In this document: positions 28,856-36,858 of the stretch, piece by piece | Layout: each line of letters opens with the position of its first letter | Position numbering within the stretch: the stretch's first letter is position 1 | Assembly (NCBI RefSeq): GCF_937425535.1 | Contig: NZ_OW485601.1 | Location: 1,762,501-1,826,500 of the forward strand | DNA length: 64,000 bases | DNA from: Rhodovastum atsumiense | Lineage (GTDB): Bacteria > Pseudomonadota > Alphaproteobacteria > Acetobacterales > Acetobacteraceae | Direction: 5' to 3' | Program-made: the position numbers and the translations under genes | The notes under the pieces: generated by a model | What the model was told of the DNA's origin: nothing | The model's input: the letters and a program-made list of their open reading frames with translations, nothing else | Database searches by the model: none

Positions 28856-30460
28856 ATGAGCCTCGTCCGGGTCGAGGACCTGACCGTCGCCTTCGGGGAG
28901 CGGCGGGTGGTTGATCGGGTGTCCTTCACCCTCGAACGCGGCGAGACGCTGGCGCTGGTCGGCGAGAGCGGATCGGGCAAGTCGCTGACCGCGCTGTCGC
29001 TGCTGCAATTGCTGCCGCCCGGGGCAAGCTGCGGCGGCCATGTCGAGCTGGACGGCCAGTCCATGATCGGCGCGCCGGAGGCGGTGCTGCAGCAATTGCG
29101 CGGCGCCCGCGCCGGCATGGTGTTCCAGGAGCCGATGAACAGCCTCAACCCGCTCGCCCGCATCGGGCGGCAAGTGGGCGAGGCGATCCAGTTGCACCGG
29201 CCCATGTCGAACGGGGCGCTGCGGGCGCGGGTGATCGAGCTGCTGTCGGAATGCGGCTTCCCGGATGCCGGGCAGCGGCTGGAGGCGTTTCCGCACCAGC
29301 TCTCCGGCGGGCAGCGCCAGCGCGTGATGATCGCGATGGCGCTGGCCAACGACCCCGCCTTGCTGATCGCCGACGAGCCCACCACGGCGCTGGACGTGAC
29401 CATCCAGGCGCAGATCCTGAAGCTGCTGGCCGCCGAGAAGGCGGCGCGGGGGCTTGCCTTGCTGCTGATCAGTCATGACCTCGCGGTGGTGCGGCGCTAT
29501 GCCGACCGCGTCTGCGTCATGAAGGACGGGCGCGTGGTGGAGAGCGGTCGGGTCGACCAGGTGTTCACCGTGCCGCAGCATCCCTATACCTGCGCGCTGC
29601 TGGCCGCCGAGCCGCGCGGGACGCCGCGCCCGATTGCCAACGACGCCGAAGTGCTGATGCAGGCGAAGGGATTGCGCGTGCATTTCCCGATCCGCCGCGG
29701 CGTGCTGCGCCGCACCGTCGGCCATGTGAAGGCGGTGGACGGGCTGGATATTACCGTGCATGCCGGCGAGACGGTCGGGCTGGTCGGCGAGAGCGGGTCC
29801 GGCAAGTCCACCACCGGCTTCGCCCTGCTGCAACTGGAACGGGCCGAGGGCGATATCCGCTTCCGTGGCCAGAAGCTGGACACGCTCGACCGGCGCGCGC
29901 TGCGGCGGTTGCGGGCATCGATGCAGATCGTCTTCCAGGATCCGTTCGGCAGCCTCTCGCCACGCCTGTCGGTGGGCGAGATCATCGCCGAGGGTCTCGC
30001 GGTGCACGAGCCCGGCCTGTCGCGGGCCAAGCGCGACGCGCGGGTGGCGGCGGCGCTGGACGAGGTCGGGCTGCCGGGCGAGTGCCTCGGCCGCTACCCG
30101 CACGAGTTCAGCGGCGGGCAGCGCCAGCGCATCGCGGTAGCGCGGGCGATGGTGCTGCAGCCGCGCTTCGTGGTGCTCGACGAGCCGACCAGTGCGCTCG
30201 ACATGAGCGTGCAGGCGCAGATCGTGGATCTGCTGCGCCGGCTGCAGCAGGATCGCGACCTTGGCTACCTGTTCATCAGCCATGACCTGCGCGTGGTGCG
30301 GGCGCTGGCGCATCGGGTGGTGGTGCTGCGGCACGGCAAGGTGGTCGAGGAAGGCCCGGCCGATGTCGTGTTCGCGCAGCCGCGCGAGGACTACACCAGG
30401 GCGCTGATGGCCGCGGCGTTCTCGCTGGAAGCGGACGAAACTGGAGTCGTCCAGTCGTGA
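28856..30460 (+). CDS. yejF: Dual-domain peptide ABC transporter ATPase YejF
   Basis: 534 aa with two complete ABC ATPase halves, as in YejF and OppD-OppF fusions. Walker A is GESGSGKS in both halves (near residues 37 and 310); signature motifs are LSGGQRQRV and FSGGQRQRI; Walker B segments are ALLIADEPTTALD and FVVLDEPTSALD, with switch His in LISHDLAVV and FISHDLRVV. It energises YejBE. It starts 10 bases after the yejE stop. The last gene of the operon may be the small membrane protein that follows. Confidence 0.97.
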   Translation: MSLVRVEDLTVAFGERRVVDRVSFTLERGETLALVGESGSGKSLTALSLLQLLPPGASCGGHVELDGQSMIGAPEAVLQQLRGARAGMVFQEPMNSLNPLARIGRQVGEAIQLHRPMSNGALRARVIELLSECGFPDAGQRLEAFPHQLSGGQRQRVMIAMALANDPALLIADEPTTALDVTIQAQILKLLAAEKAARGLALLLISHDLAVVRRYADRVCVMKDGRVVESGRVDQVFTVPQHPYTCALLAAEPRGTPRPIANDAEVLMQAKGLRVHFPIRRGVLRRTVGHVKAVDGLDITVHAGETVGLVGESGSGKSTTGFALLQLERAEGDIRFRGQKLDTLDRRALRRLRASMQIVFQDPFGSLSPRLSVGEIIAEGLAVHEPGLSRAKRDARVAAALDEVGLPGECLGRYPHEFSGGQRQRIAVARAMVLQPRFVVLDEPTSALDMSVQAQIVDLLRRLQQDRDLGYLFISHDLRVVRALAHRVVVLRHGKVVEEGPADVVFAQPREDYTRALMAAAFSLEADETGVVQS

Positions 30461-30495
30461 TAACCACCCGGCGCCGGAGACGGCGTTGGGGCTTC

Positions 30496-30723
30496 ATGGA
30501 AATCGTCCGCTACATGGTTCTGCCAGGGCTCGCCGGAGCGTTGGGCGGGCTGGTGGCGGTGGCTGGTCTGTTGTTCCTGGATGTCGGTTCGCTGGGCACG
30601 CTGGTGCTGGGGCCGGCGGGGGGACTTGTCCCGGTCGGGTTGCTGTCGGCCGGCTTCATGATCACCTTCGGCTCCGCGGCGATCGGCGCCTCGATCATGT
30701 CGCTGGGCACCGACCCGGACTGA
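30496..30723 (+). CDS. Small hypothetical membrane protein
   Basis: 75 aa with two hydrophobic helices (VLPGLAGALGGLVAVAGLLF and VGLLSAGFMITFGSAAIGA). No family recognised. A GTG 13 codons upstream overlaps the yejF stop (GTGA) and would add MITTRRRRRRWGF, a basic leader that would also suit a membrane protein, so the start is uncertain. Being tight behind yejF, it is probably read from the same mRNA. A strong palindrome follows 21 bases after the stop. Confidence 0.55.
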   Translation: MEIVRYMVLPGLAGALGGLVAVAGLLFLDVGSLGTLVLGPAGGLVPVGLLSAGFMITFGSAAIGASIMSLGTDPD

Positions 30724-30744
30724 GGGGACGGGCGATCAGGTGCT

Positions 30745-30814
30745 GTAGGGCGGATAAGCGCAGCGCAATCCGCCACCGCGACATGGCGGATTGCGCTGCG
30801 CTTATCCGCCCTAC
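30745..30814. repeat. Perfect 31-bp palindrome (REP-like element / terminator)
   Basis: Two perfectly complementary 31-base arms (30745-30775 and 30784-30814) around an 8-base loop, beginning gtagggcggataagcgcagc. Elements with this gtagggcggat(a/t)agcg...aatccgcc pattern are widespread REP-type palindromes in proteobacteria. It sits between the convergent small membrane protein and marR-like genes and should terminate both transcripts. No REP-associated transposase is in the window. Confidence 0.85.
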
Positions 30815-30820
30815 GCTTGT

Positions 30821-31270
30821 TCATGGCGCCGGATCCTCCAGCACGGCCGCCACCGACGCATTCAGGTGCGCCAGCGCGGTCGCCAGCCCCGCCATTTCCG
30901 CCGTGCTCCAGCCCTGCAGCAGCCGGCCGGTATTTTCCCGCCGCGCCGCCCGCATCGCCGCGGCAGCCGCGCTGCCACGGGGAGTAGCGCTGACCACAAA
31001 GCTGCGCGCGTCGTCCGGGTGGAGGTGTTTCTCCACCAGCCCGTCCCGTTCCATCTGCGCCACCTGCCGGGTCACGGTCGAGCCATCCAGGGCCAGCCGG
31101 GCCGCGAGCGTGCCGATGGTTTGCGGCCCCTCGCTGCCCACGAGATTCAGCAGCAGGTAGTGCGCCCGTTCCAGCGGCCAGGCGCGGCGGCGGCTCAGTC
31201 CCTCAAGCGCGCGGGCAAGGAAGGTCAGGTCGTGCTCGATCGCCTGCACCAGGGTGTCCCGCGACGTCAT
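30821..31270 (-). CDS. MarR-family transcriptional regulator
   Basis: 149 aa. Seen: the winged-helix core (GPQTIGTLAARLALDGSTVT, RQVAQMERDGLVEK) followed by the beta-wing HLHPDDARSFVVSATPRG and helices for dimerisation. It is divergent from an MFS transporter with a fused USP domain, separated by 126 bases, so it most likely represses that gene and itself in response to a ligand. The start MTSRDTLVQAIE fits the family. Confidence 0.9.
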   Translation of the reverse strand: MTSRDTLVQAIEHDLTFLARALEGLSRRRAWPLERAHYLLLNLVGSEGPQTIGTLAARLALDGSTVTRQVAQMERDGLVEKHLHPDDARSFVVSATPRGSAAAAAMRAARRENTGRLLQGWSTAEMAGLATALAHLNASVAAVLEDPAP

Positions 31271-31396
31271 GGCTGCGCGTCGCCCCAGGCATGATCGGGT
31301 AAGGCACACATCTTGTTTCCTTTCCGGCGCTCCAATATCTGCATCATACAGCTTCTTCCCTCCCCGCCGCGCCCCCGGGCGCAGAAAGGTCCGTGC
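31271..31396. promoter_or_regulatory. Divergent promoter region, marR-like / MFS transporter
   Basis: 126 bases between divergent start codons. The middle (about 31305-31350, containing ccaatatctgcatcatacag) is noticeably richer in A+T than its flanks, as expected for overlapping promoters and a MarR operator. No exact operator could be defined by eye. Confidence 0.45.
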
Positions 31397-33034
31397 ATGC
31401 ATGCCCCCAGTGCCGGACCGGGCGCCTTCGCCCGGTTCTTCCAGCAGCCTCGTGCCGTCTGGGCCACCGCCTTCGCCGCCACGATCGGCTTCACCAGCAT
31501 CGGGCTGGTGGATCCCATCCTGACCTCGATCGCGGCCGGGCTGAATGCCCGCCCGAGCCAGGTATCGCTGCTGTTCACCAGCTACTTCGCCGTCACCGCG
31601 GCGATGATGCTGGTCACCGGCTATGTCTCCAGCCGGCTGGGCGGACGGGGCACGCTGCTGCTGGGGGCGGGGCTGATCGCCGTCTTCGCCGCGCTGGCCG
31701 GCACCTCCACCTCGGTCGCCGAGCTGGTCGGTTTCCGCGCCGGCTGGGGGCTGGGCAATGCGCTGTTCGTGGTGACGGCGCTGTCGGTGATCGTGCGCGC
31801 GGCCAATGGCGGCACGGCGACCGCCATCCTGCTGTACGAAGCGGCGCTCGGGCTCGGACTGTCGGTCGGGCCGCTGATCGGTGCCGCGCTGGGCGACCTG
31901 TCCTGGCGCTATCCGTTCTTCGGCACGGCGACGCTGATGGCGATCGGCTTCGTCGCCATCGCGCTGTTCCTGCCCGCCCAGCCGAAACCGCCGGTGAAAT
32001 CCCGCCTGGTCGATCCGCTCAAGGCGCTGACGCATCGCGGCCTCGCCGCCACCGCGGTCAGCGCCTTCTTCTACAACTACGCCTTCTTCACCGTGCTGGC
32101 CTTCGTGCCCTTCGTGCTGCAGCTCTCGCCGCATGCGGTCGGGGTGATCTTCTTCGGCTGGGGGGTGATGCTGGCGCTGTTCTCGGTGCTGGTGGCGCCT
32201 CGGCTGCAGGCCCGCTTCAGCCCGCTCGGGCTGCTCTCGGTCGTGCTGCTGCTGCTGGCGCTGCTGCTGGTGGGGATGGCGTTCGGCGACCGGCTGGTGG
32301 TGGCGATCGGCGTGGTGCTCGCCGGCGCGCTGATGGGGCTGAACAACACCGTCTACACCGAAATGGCGCTGGAGGTGTCGCCGGCGCAGCGGCCGATCGC
32401 CTCCGCCGCCTATAATTTCGTGCGCTGGTTCGCCGGCGTGATCGCGCCCTATGCCGCGCCGCTGATCGCCGAGCACAGCAATGCCCGGGTCAGCTTCCTG
32501 GTGGCCGCCGCCGGCGCGGCGATCGCGCCGGTGGTGCTGTGGGGCATGCGCCGCCATCTCGGCCGCTTCGCCGCGCCGCCGACCGGCGAGGCGCCGCCGG
32601 TGCGCAAGGTGATCGCCGCCGTCGACGGCTCGGCCACGGACCCCGCGGTGCTGGCCCGCGCCCGCCTGCTGGCCGCCGACCGTGGCGCGCCGGTTGAGGT
32701 CGTCCATGTCCGCAGCATCGAGGTGTTCGCCGACCAGTCGGCGGCCGAGGAAAGCCGGGCCGGCGCGGAAGCGCTGGTGCAGGCGGCGGTGGCGACGCTG
32801 CGGGCGGACGGCATACCCGTCGAGGGCACCTGCCTGGAAGACATCGCCGCCCGCGCCCCGCTGGCCCTGCTGTGCCATGCGGAAGCGAGCGGTGCCTATA
32901 CGATCGTCCTGGGAACCCGGCACACGGGAGACCTCAGTGACCTGGTGCATGGCAGCTTCGCCGATACCGTCCGCCGGAACAGTCCGGTGCCGGTCGAGCT
33001 GGTGCCGGAGCCGGCGCCGGCCGCCGCGGCATGA
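31397..33034 (+). CDS. MFS efflux transporter fused to a C-terminal UspA domain
   Basis: 545 aa. Residues about 15-395 are a 12-helix major facilitator (AVWATAFAATIGFTSIGLVD; YVSSRLGGRG loop; AIGVVLAGALMGLNNTVYTE). From about 408 the protein changes to a soluble universal-stress-protein fold: RKVIAAVDGSATDPAVLARA opens the domain and IVLGTRHTGDLSDLVHGSFA with TVRRNSPVPVELV closes it, matching the UspA nucleotide-binding end G-x2-G-x9-G(S/T) in part. The fusion suggests that transport is tied to a cytoplasmic stress or nucleotide signal. Probably controlled by the divergent MarR protein. Substrate unknown. Confidence 0.87.
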   Translation: MHAPSAGPGAFARFFQQPRAVWATAFAATIGFTSIGLVDPILTSIAAGLNARPSQVSLLFTSYFAVTAAMMLVTGYVSSRLGGRGTLLLGAGLIAVFAALAGTSTSVAELVGFRAGWGLGNALFVVTALSVIVRAANGGTATAILLYEAALGLGLSVGPLIGAALGDLSWRYPFFGTATLMAIGFVAIALFLPAQPKPPVKSRLVDPLKALTHRGLAATAVSAFFYNYAFFTVLAFVPFVLQLSPHAVGVIFFGWGVMLALFSVLVAPRLQARFSPLGLLSVVLLLLALLLVGMAFGDRLVVAIGVVLAGALMGLNNTVYTEMALEVSPAQRPIASAAYNFVRWFAGVIAPYAAPLIAEHSNARVSFLVAAAGAAIAPVVLWGMRRHLGRFAAPPTGEAPPVRKVIAAVDGSATDPAVLARARLLAADRGAPVEVVHVRSIEVFADQSAAEESRAGAEALVQAAVATLRADGIPVEGTCLEDIAARAPLALLCHAEASGAYTIVLGTRHTGDLSDLVHGSFADTVRRNSPVPVELVPEPAPAAAA

Positions 33035-33112
33035 TCATGACGCCGCCGGCTTGCACCTGACCGGCGGCGCCCGACATCTGCGACGCAGAGACATAAAGGA
33101 GGGGACCTGCCC

Positions 33113-33814
33113 ATGCTGCCACGTCGCGCGCTGCTCGCCACCGCCCTGGCCGGGGCCTTCGCCCGCCCCGTGTTCGCCCAGTCCGCCGGCCCGTTCACCC
33201 TGCCGCCCCTGCCCTACGCCGCCGACGCCAACGAGCCGCATATCGACGCGCTGACGATGCAGATCCACCACGACCGCCACCATGCGGCCTATGTGGCGAA
33301 CCTGAACGCGGCGCTGAAGGACCACGGACAGCTCGCCGCCCTGCCACTGGAAACCTTGCTGGCCAGGCTGCCGGAGGTTCCCGACACGATCCGCACCGCG
33401 GTGCGCAACAATGGCGGCGGCCATGCCAACCACACCATGTTCTGGCAGGTGATGGGGGGCAAGGGTGGCGCGCCCAGCGGGGCCCTGGCCGAGGCGATCA
33501 CCCGCGATCTCGGTGGGTTCGAGGCGCTGAAGACCGCGTTCAACCGGGCCGGCGCGGCGCAGTTCGGCTCGGGCTGGGTGTTCGTGGTGGTGGACGGCAC
33601 CGGCCGGCTGGCGATCGTGGCGCGGCCCAACCAGGACACCCCGCTGATCGAGGGCGGGCGCGTGCTGTTCGGCAACGACGTGTGGGAGCACGCCTATTAC
33701 CTGAAATACCAGAACCGGCGCGCCGATTACCTCGCGGCTTGGTGGAACGTGCTGGACTGGGAGAAGATCTCGGCCCGCTTCGGGGCGGCCAAGGGCGGCA
33801 CGCTGACGATCTGA
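33113..33814 (+). CDS. Exported Fe/Mn superoxide dismutase
   Basis: 233 aa. [20 protein letters not shown] ending FAQ is a twin-arginine-like or Sec signal peptide, so the enzyme is probably periplasmic. Mature part: [20 protein letters not shown] (first His ligand), [29 protein letters not shown] (second His), and [18 protein letters not shown] (Asp and His ligands). NQDTP carries the C-terminal Gln typical of Mn-type enzymes. It removes superoxide. aaggagg lies nine bases before the ATG. It follows the MFS-USP gene by 78 bases; a stress link is only inferred. Confidence 0.92.
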   Translation: MLPRRALLATALAGAFARPVFAQSAGPFTLPPLPYAADANEPHIDALTMQIHHDRHHAAYVANLNAALKDHGQLAALPLETLLARLPEVPDTIRTAVRNNGGGHANHTMFWQVMGGKGGAPSGALAEAITRDLGGFEALKTAFNRAGAAQFGSGWVFVVVDGTGRLAIVARPNQDTPLIEGGRVLFGNDVWEHAYYLKYQNRRADYLAAWWNVLDWEKISARFGAAKGGTLTI

Positions 33815-33824
33815 CCGCCGCCGG

Positions 33825-33858
33825 CCCGGACTGGTCGCGACACCGGGACCAGTCCGGG
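33825..33858. terminator. Bidirectional hairpin between SOD and SHOCT genes
   Basis: Perfect 12-bp stem (cccggactggtc / gaccagtccggg) with a 10-base loop, in the 53-base gap between convergent stop codons. Confidence 0.7.
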
Positions 33859-33867
33859 TGCGGAAGG

Positions 33868-34716
33868 TTACAGCCGGCTGAGCAGCTCGGCCTTCTTGGC
33901 GGCGAATTCCTCCTCGGTGAGGATGCCCTTCTGCCGCAGCTCGGCGAGGCGTTCGATCATGGCCAGGGGATCGCCGGCCGGGCGCGCACTGCCTGCATCG
34001 ACAGGAAGCACGGCCGCTGCCTGGGGCGCCGGCGCGGGCGGTTCGGGCGGTTCGGGCGCGAAATTGGTGGAAGGAACCGGGGCCTGGGGCGCCGCCACGA
34101 ACGGCTCGGGCGCATTGGCGGGGGCCGGGCCGATCACCGGCAGGTCGGAGACGCGCACCGGGCCGTACTGGCTGGTGAAGGTCAGGGATTGCTCCCCGCC
34201 CTGCTGCTGGGAGACGCCGCCGATCTGGTGGTCGCCGGTATCATGCAGGGTCAGCCGGCCGTCACGCTCGACGGCCAGCCGCCGCGCCGCCCGGAAATAG
34301 GCGTAGCGCAGCCCGTTCTGGGCCCCGGCGGTATCGGGGGACCCAAGCTCTGCGGGCCACCACTGCATCGGCGACTGGCCGCCGGCAAACAATCCGCCGC
34401 CCTGCGACTGGAATTGGGACTGCGACGGCGGGGGCGCGATCAGCCGGGGCTGCTCCCGCTGCAGCAGGCCGGCAAGCTCCGAACACAAGGCATCCACCCG
34501 GTATTTCAGCGCCTGGTTGAACATGTCGCCGACCATGATCATGCCGCCCTGCGACCATTGGCCCATGCCCCCCAGATCGGGATGGCTGAACTGGGCCATG
34601 GTGCCGCCACCGGCCACCAGCGCGCCGAGCAGGACCAGCACGGCATCGCCGCTGACGCCATGCCGGCGAGCCACGTCTTCGATGGTCCGACGCCCTTCCG
34701 GGGTGAGTTCCAGCAT
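33868..34716 (-). CDS. SHOCT-domain protein
   Basis: 282 aa. The start MLELTPEGRRTIEDVARRHG reads like a conserved head of SHOCT-bearing proteins in proteobacteria. The middle is Gln/Gly-rich (PSQSQFQSQGGGLFAGG) and Pro/Ala-rich (PEPPEPPAPAPQAAA), likely disordered, and the C-terminus is a SHOCT motif: LAMIERLAELRQKGILTEEE, FAAKKAELLSRL. SHOCT motifs mediate oligomerisation; no activity can be given. aggag lies eight bases before the chosen ATG. Confidence 0.8.
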   Translation of the reverse strand: MLELTPEGRRTIEDVARRHGVSGDAVLVLLGALVAGGGTMAQFSHPDLGGMGQWSQGGMIMVGDMFNQALKYRVDALCSELAGLLQREQPRLIAPPPSQSQFQSQGGGLFAGGQSPMQWWPAELGSPDTAGAQNGLRYAYFRAARRLAVERDGRLTLHDTGDHQIGGVSQQQGGEQSLTFTSQYGPVRVSDLPVIGPAPANAPEPFVAAPQAPVPSTNFAPEPPEPPAPAPQAAAVLPVDAGSARPAGDPLAMIERLAELRQKGILTEEEFAAKKAELLSRL

Positions 34717-34907
34717 GTCGGACGCTCCTAGATTGTGATGCGAGGGAATGGGGCAGGCCGTCGGCGGCACGTGAGGGAGCGGAACCGGGCCTCGGCCCGC
34801 CGCATCCGGATCACAGCATTAACGAACTGGCGGTCGCGGGGGAACCTGCCCCGCACTCAACAGAGACGGCGGTGCCGCCACCGGGTGGCTTCACCTTCGG
34901 ACCGCGT

Positions 34908-35384
34908 TCATTCTCCCTGCCTTGCCCCTTCGGCAAGCAGGTGGTGAACGACGCCGCTTCGACCACGCAACAGGCCGGCGAGGATGTCACGGTGGCACAT
35001 CCGATGGTCCCGCTCGAAGCACAACAGGCAAACGGGTGCCTCGGCGCTGATGGCGGCGGCACGGGCCAGGTCCGCCTGCGCTTCCGGCGCCTGCAGATGC
35101 GCCGTGAAAATCCGGTGCATCGTCGCCGCGTCGCCGCGCCGCGCGGCGTCACGACCTGGCTTTGGCGTGCCCAACGCCCGGAGATGGGTGTAGTGCAACC
35201 CCGCCTCCACTGCCGCGGCCTCCAACTGGCGCCGGGAAAAGCCGGGCTTGCGCGAACCCGGCACCGCGCGGACATCGACCAGATGGGTGACGCCGGCCTC
35301 GCGCAGCGCCGCGATCACCCGATCGACGGTGCTGCCCTCGTAGCCGATGGTGAACAGGTCGGGGACCGGAACCGGCGCGGACAT
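34908..35384 (-). CDS. DUF488 family protein
   Basis: 158 aa. Seen: LFTIGYEGSTVDRVIAALRE, VTHLVDVRAVPGSRKPGFSR, then LHYTHLRALGTP, and the C-terminal CLLCFERDHRMCHRDILA with the conserved Cys/His pair of DUF488. The biochemical function is unknown. Its ATG shares one base with the stop codon of the upstream lipoprotein gene (TGATG), and that gene overlaps nudC, so the three are one operon. Confidence 0.88.
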   Translation of the reverse strand: MSAPVPVPDLFTIGYEGSTVDRVIAALREAGVTHLVDVRAVPGSRKPGFSRRQLEAAAVEAGLHYTHLRALGTPKPGRDAARRGDAATMHRIFTAHLQAPEAQADLARAAAISAEAPVCLLCFERDHRMCHRDILAGLLRGRSGVVHHLLAEGARQGE

Positions 35385-35677
35385 CAGCGAATCGGCAGTT
35401 CGACCCCGCCGCCCTTCATCGGGCCGCCGCGCTTGAGCATGCAGCGCTGCACCGCCGCCTCCTTGATCTTCTTCACCGGCAGCACCCACTGGTCCTGCGA
35501 GGTGCCGACCACCCCCGCGGCCTTGGCAAGTTCCTCCTTCACCGCCGGATCGTCATAGGCGGCGCGCTCGCACTGCCCCCGCAGCGTGTCCGGGCTGGTG
35601 TCGTCGAACGCGGCGTAGCTGGTCCAGTTGGAACAGGCCCCGGCCAGCAACGCGAGCAGCAGGATCCCGTGCCTCAT
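35384..35677 (-). CDS. Small putative lipoprotein
   Basis: 97 aa. MRHGILLLALLAGACSNWTS looks like a lipoprotein signal peptide with Cys15, although the lipobox (A-G-A-C) is not ideal. The mature part has two further Cys (GQCERAAYDD and QRCMLKRG), which could form a disulfide. No family recognised. It is translationally coupled to nudC upstream (ATGA) and to the DUF488 gene downstream (TGATG). Confidence 0.75.
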   Translation of the reverse strand: MRHGILLLALLAGACSNWTSYAAFDDTSPDTLRGQCERAAYDDPAVKEELAKAAGVVGTSQDQWVLPVKKIKEAAVQRCMLKRGGPMKGGGVELPIR

Positions 35678-36597
35678 GCCGCCGCCATCCAGTCCTCGAT
35701 CAGCCGGCGGGCGATGCTGTCCAGCCGCGGCAGGGCGAAGCCGTGCGCGTCCGGGTCGCGTAGCTGCGCGGGGGTGAACCAGCGCGCATCCTGCAATTCG
35801 GTGGTGTCGATGGTGATGTCCTCCGACAGCGCCTCGGCATAGAAGCCAAGCATGATGCTGGCCGGGAACGGCCAGGGCTGGCTGGAATGATACTGCACGG
35901 CACCGATCCGCACGCCGGTTTCCTCCAGCACCTCGCGGGCGACCGCTTCCTCCAGGCTCTCCCCCGGCTCCACGAAGCCGGCCAGCGTCGAGAACATGGT
36001 GGCGGCGAAACGGTGGGACCGGCCGAGCAGCGCCCGCCCGCCCCGGTGCACCAGCATGATCACCGCCGGATCGGTGCGCGGGAAATGCTGCGCCCCGCAG
36101 CCGGGACAGGCCATCACGTGGCCGGCGCCGCGCACCTCGCAGGCGGTGCCGCAGACGCCACAGAAACGATGGCGGAGCCGCCAGTACATCAGGCCGCGCG
36201 CATGCGCGAGGATGGACGCGTCCTCGGGCGCGAGCAGCCCGGCGACCGTGCGCAGGTCGGTGAAGCCGCCCAGGTCCGGCGGCAGCAACGGCAACGGGTC
36301 CTCGGCCTCGCTGAGATCGACGGCGAAGACCGCCTGCTGCCCCTTCAGGCCCAGGAAGGCCCAGGGGCCACCGGACATGCGCACCGCCCCGGCGACCTCG
36401 CCGGCCAGGAACACCGCCTCCGGGCGGCCCTCGGCGACGCCGCGCATCAGGTTGCGGGCGCGCCAGACCGGCACGAACAGGGTCTGGGGATGGGCGAGCG
36501 CGCCGGCGATGAAGCCGGCGTCCTCGCGGAGATGGCCGGCCCGGTCGAGCGGGCTGCCGGTATAGGCATTGGGGCGGCTGGCGAGGATCAGGGGCAC
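35674..36597 (-). CDS. nudC: NAD+ / NADH diphosphatase NudC
   Basis: 307 aa. It hydrolyses NAD(H) and can remove NAD caps from RNA. Seen: an N-terminal NUDIX-like domain, a zinc ribbon (C-G-V-C-G near residue 145 and C-P-G-C-G near 164), the Nudix box GFVEPGESLEEAVAREVLEE, and the NudC family signature SQPWPFPASIMLGF just after it. First gene of a three-gene unit with overlapping stops and starts. Confidence 0.95.
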   Translation of the reverse strand: MPLILASRPNAYTGSPLDRAGHLREDAGFIAGALAHPQTLFVPVWRARNLMRGVAEGRPEAVFLAGEVAGAVRMSGGPWAFLGLKGQQAVFAVDLSEAEDPLPLLPPDLGGFTDLRTVAGLLAPEDASILAHARGLMYWRLRHRFCGVCGTACEVRGAGHVMACPGCGAQHFPRTDPAVIMLVHRGGRALLGRSHRFAATMFSTLAGFVEPGESLEEAVAREVLEETGVRIGAVQYHSSQPWPFPASIMLGFYAEALSEDITIDTTELQDARWFTPAQLRDPDAHGFALPRLDSIARRLIEDWMAAA

Positions 36598-36673
36598 GGC
36601 ATGTCCTGAACGGCGAACCCATGCGGGGCGGGTGGGGCAGCGACCCTGCCATGCGGACCTGGTCGCGGCAACC

Positions 36674-36702
36674 TTGCGTCCGGACGCGGGATGGATGATA
36701 TG
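36674..36702 (+). promoter_or_regulatory. Possible sigma-70 promoter of the SRP RNA
   Basis: ttgcgt at 36674-36679, 17 bases, then gatatg at 36697-36702, seven bases before the inferred 5' end of the RNA. The -35 is good and the -10 matches only at three positions; position and spacing support it. Confidence 0.4.
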
Positions 36703-36709
36703 TGTTTCC

Positions 36710-36807
36710 GGGAGGTCGGCGGGCGGACGGGCGCCTCGCCAACCCGGTCAGGTCCGGAAGGAAGCAGCCGCAACGAGTTTTCGCTCGGGTCGTCTGTCCG
36801 GCCTCCC
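36710..36807 (+). ncRNA. ffs: Signal recognition particle 4.5S RNA
   Basis: About 98 nt. The conserved helix 8 core reads ggtcaggtccggaaggaagc followed by agcc (36746-36769), with the GGAA tetraloop and the asymmetric and symmetric loops that bind Ffh. The ends pair: gggaggtcgg at 36710-36719 with ccggcctccc at 36798-36807 (one G-U pair). It lacks an Alu domain, as expected for Gram-negative bacteria. Position just before dnaX is the conserved order in alphaproteobacteria. End points are inferred from the terminal helix. Confidence 0.95.
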
Positions 36808-36858
36808 ACCCTATCCCTTACCCAGCGCCGCCGCGGCGGCCGGAGCTTGGCGCCGCGC

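Noticed and set aside
36691-36858. Upstream extension of dnaX through an ATG at 36691
   Set aside because: The extension would run through the SRP RNA gene and encodes no conserved residues; the ATG at 36859 fits DnaX.
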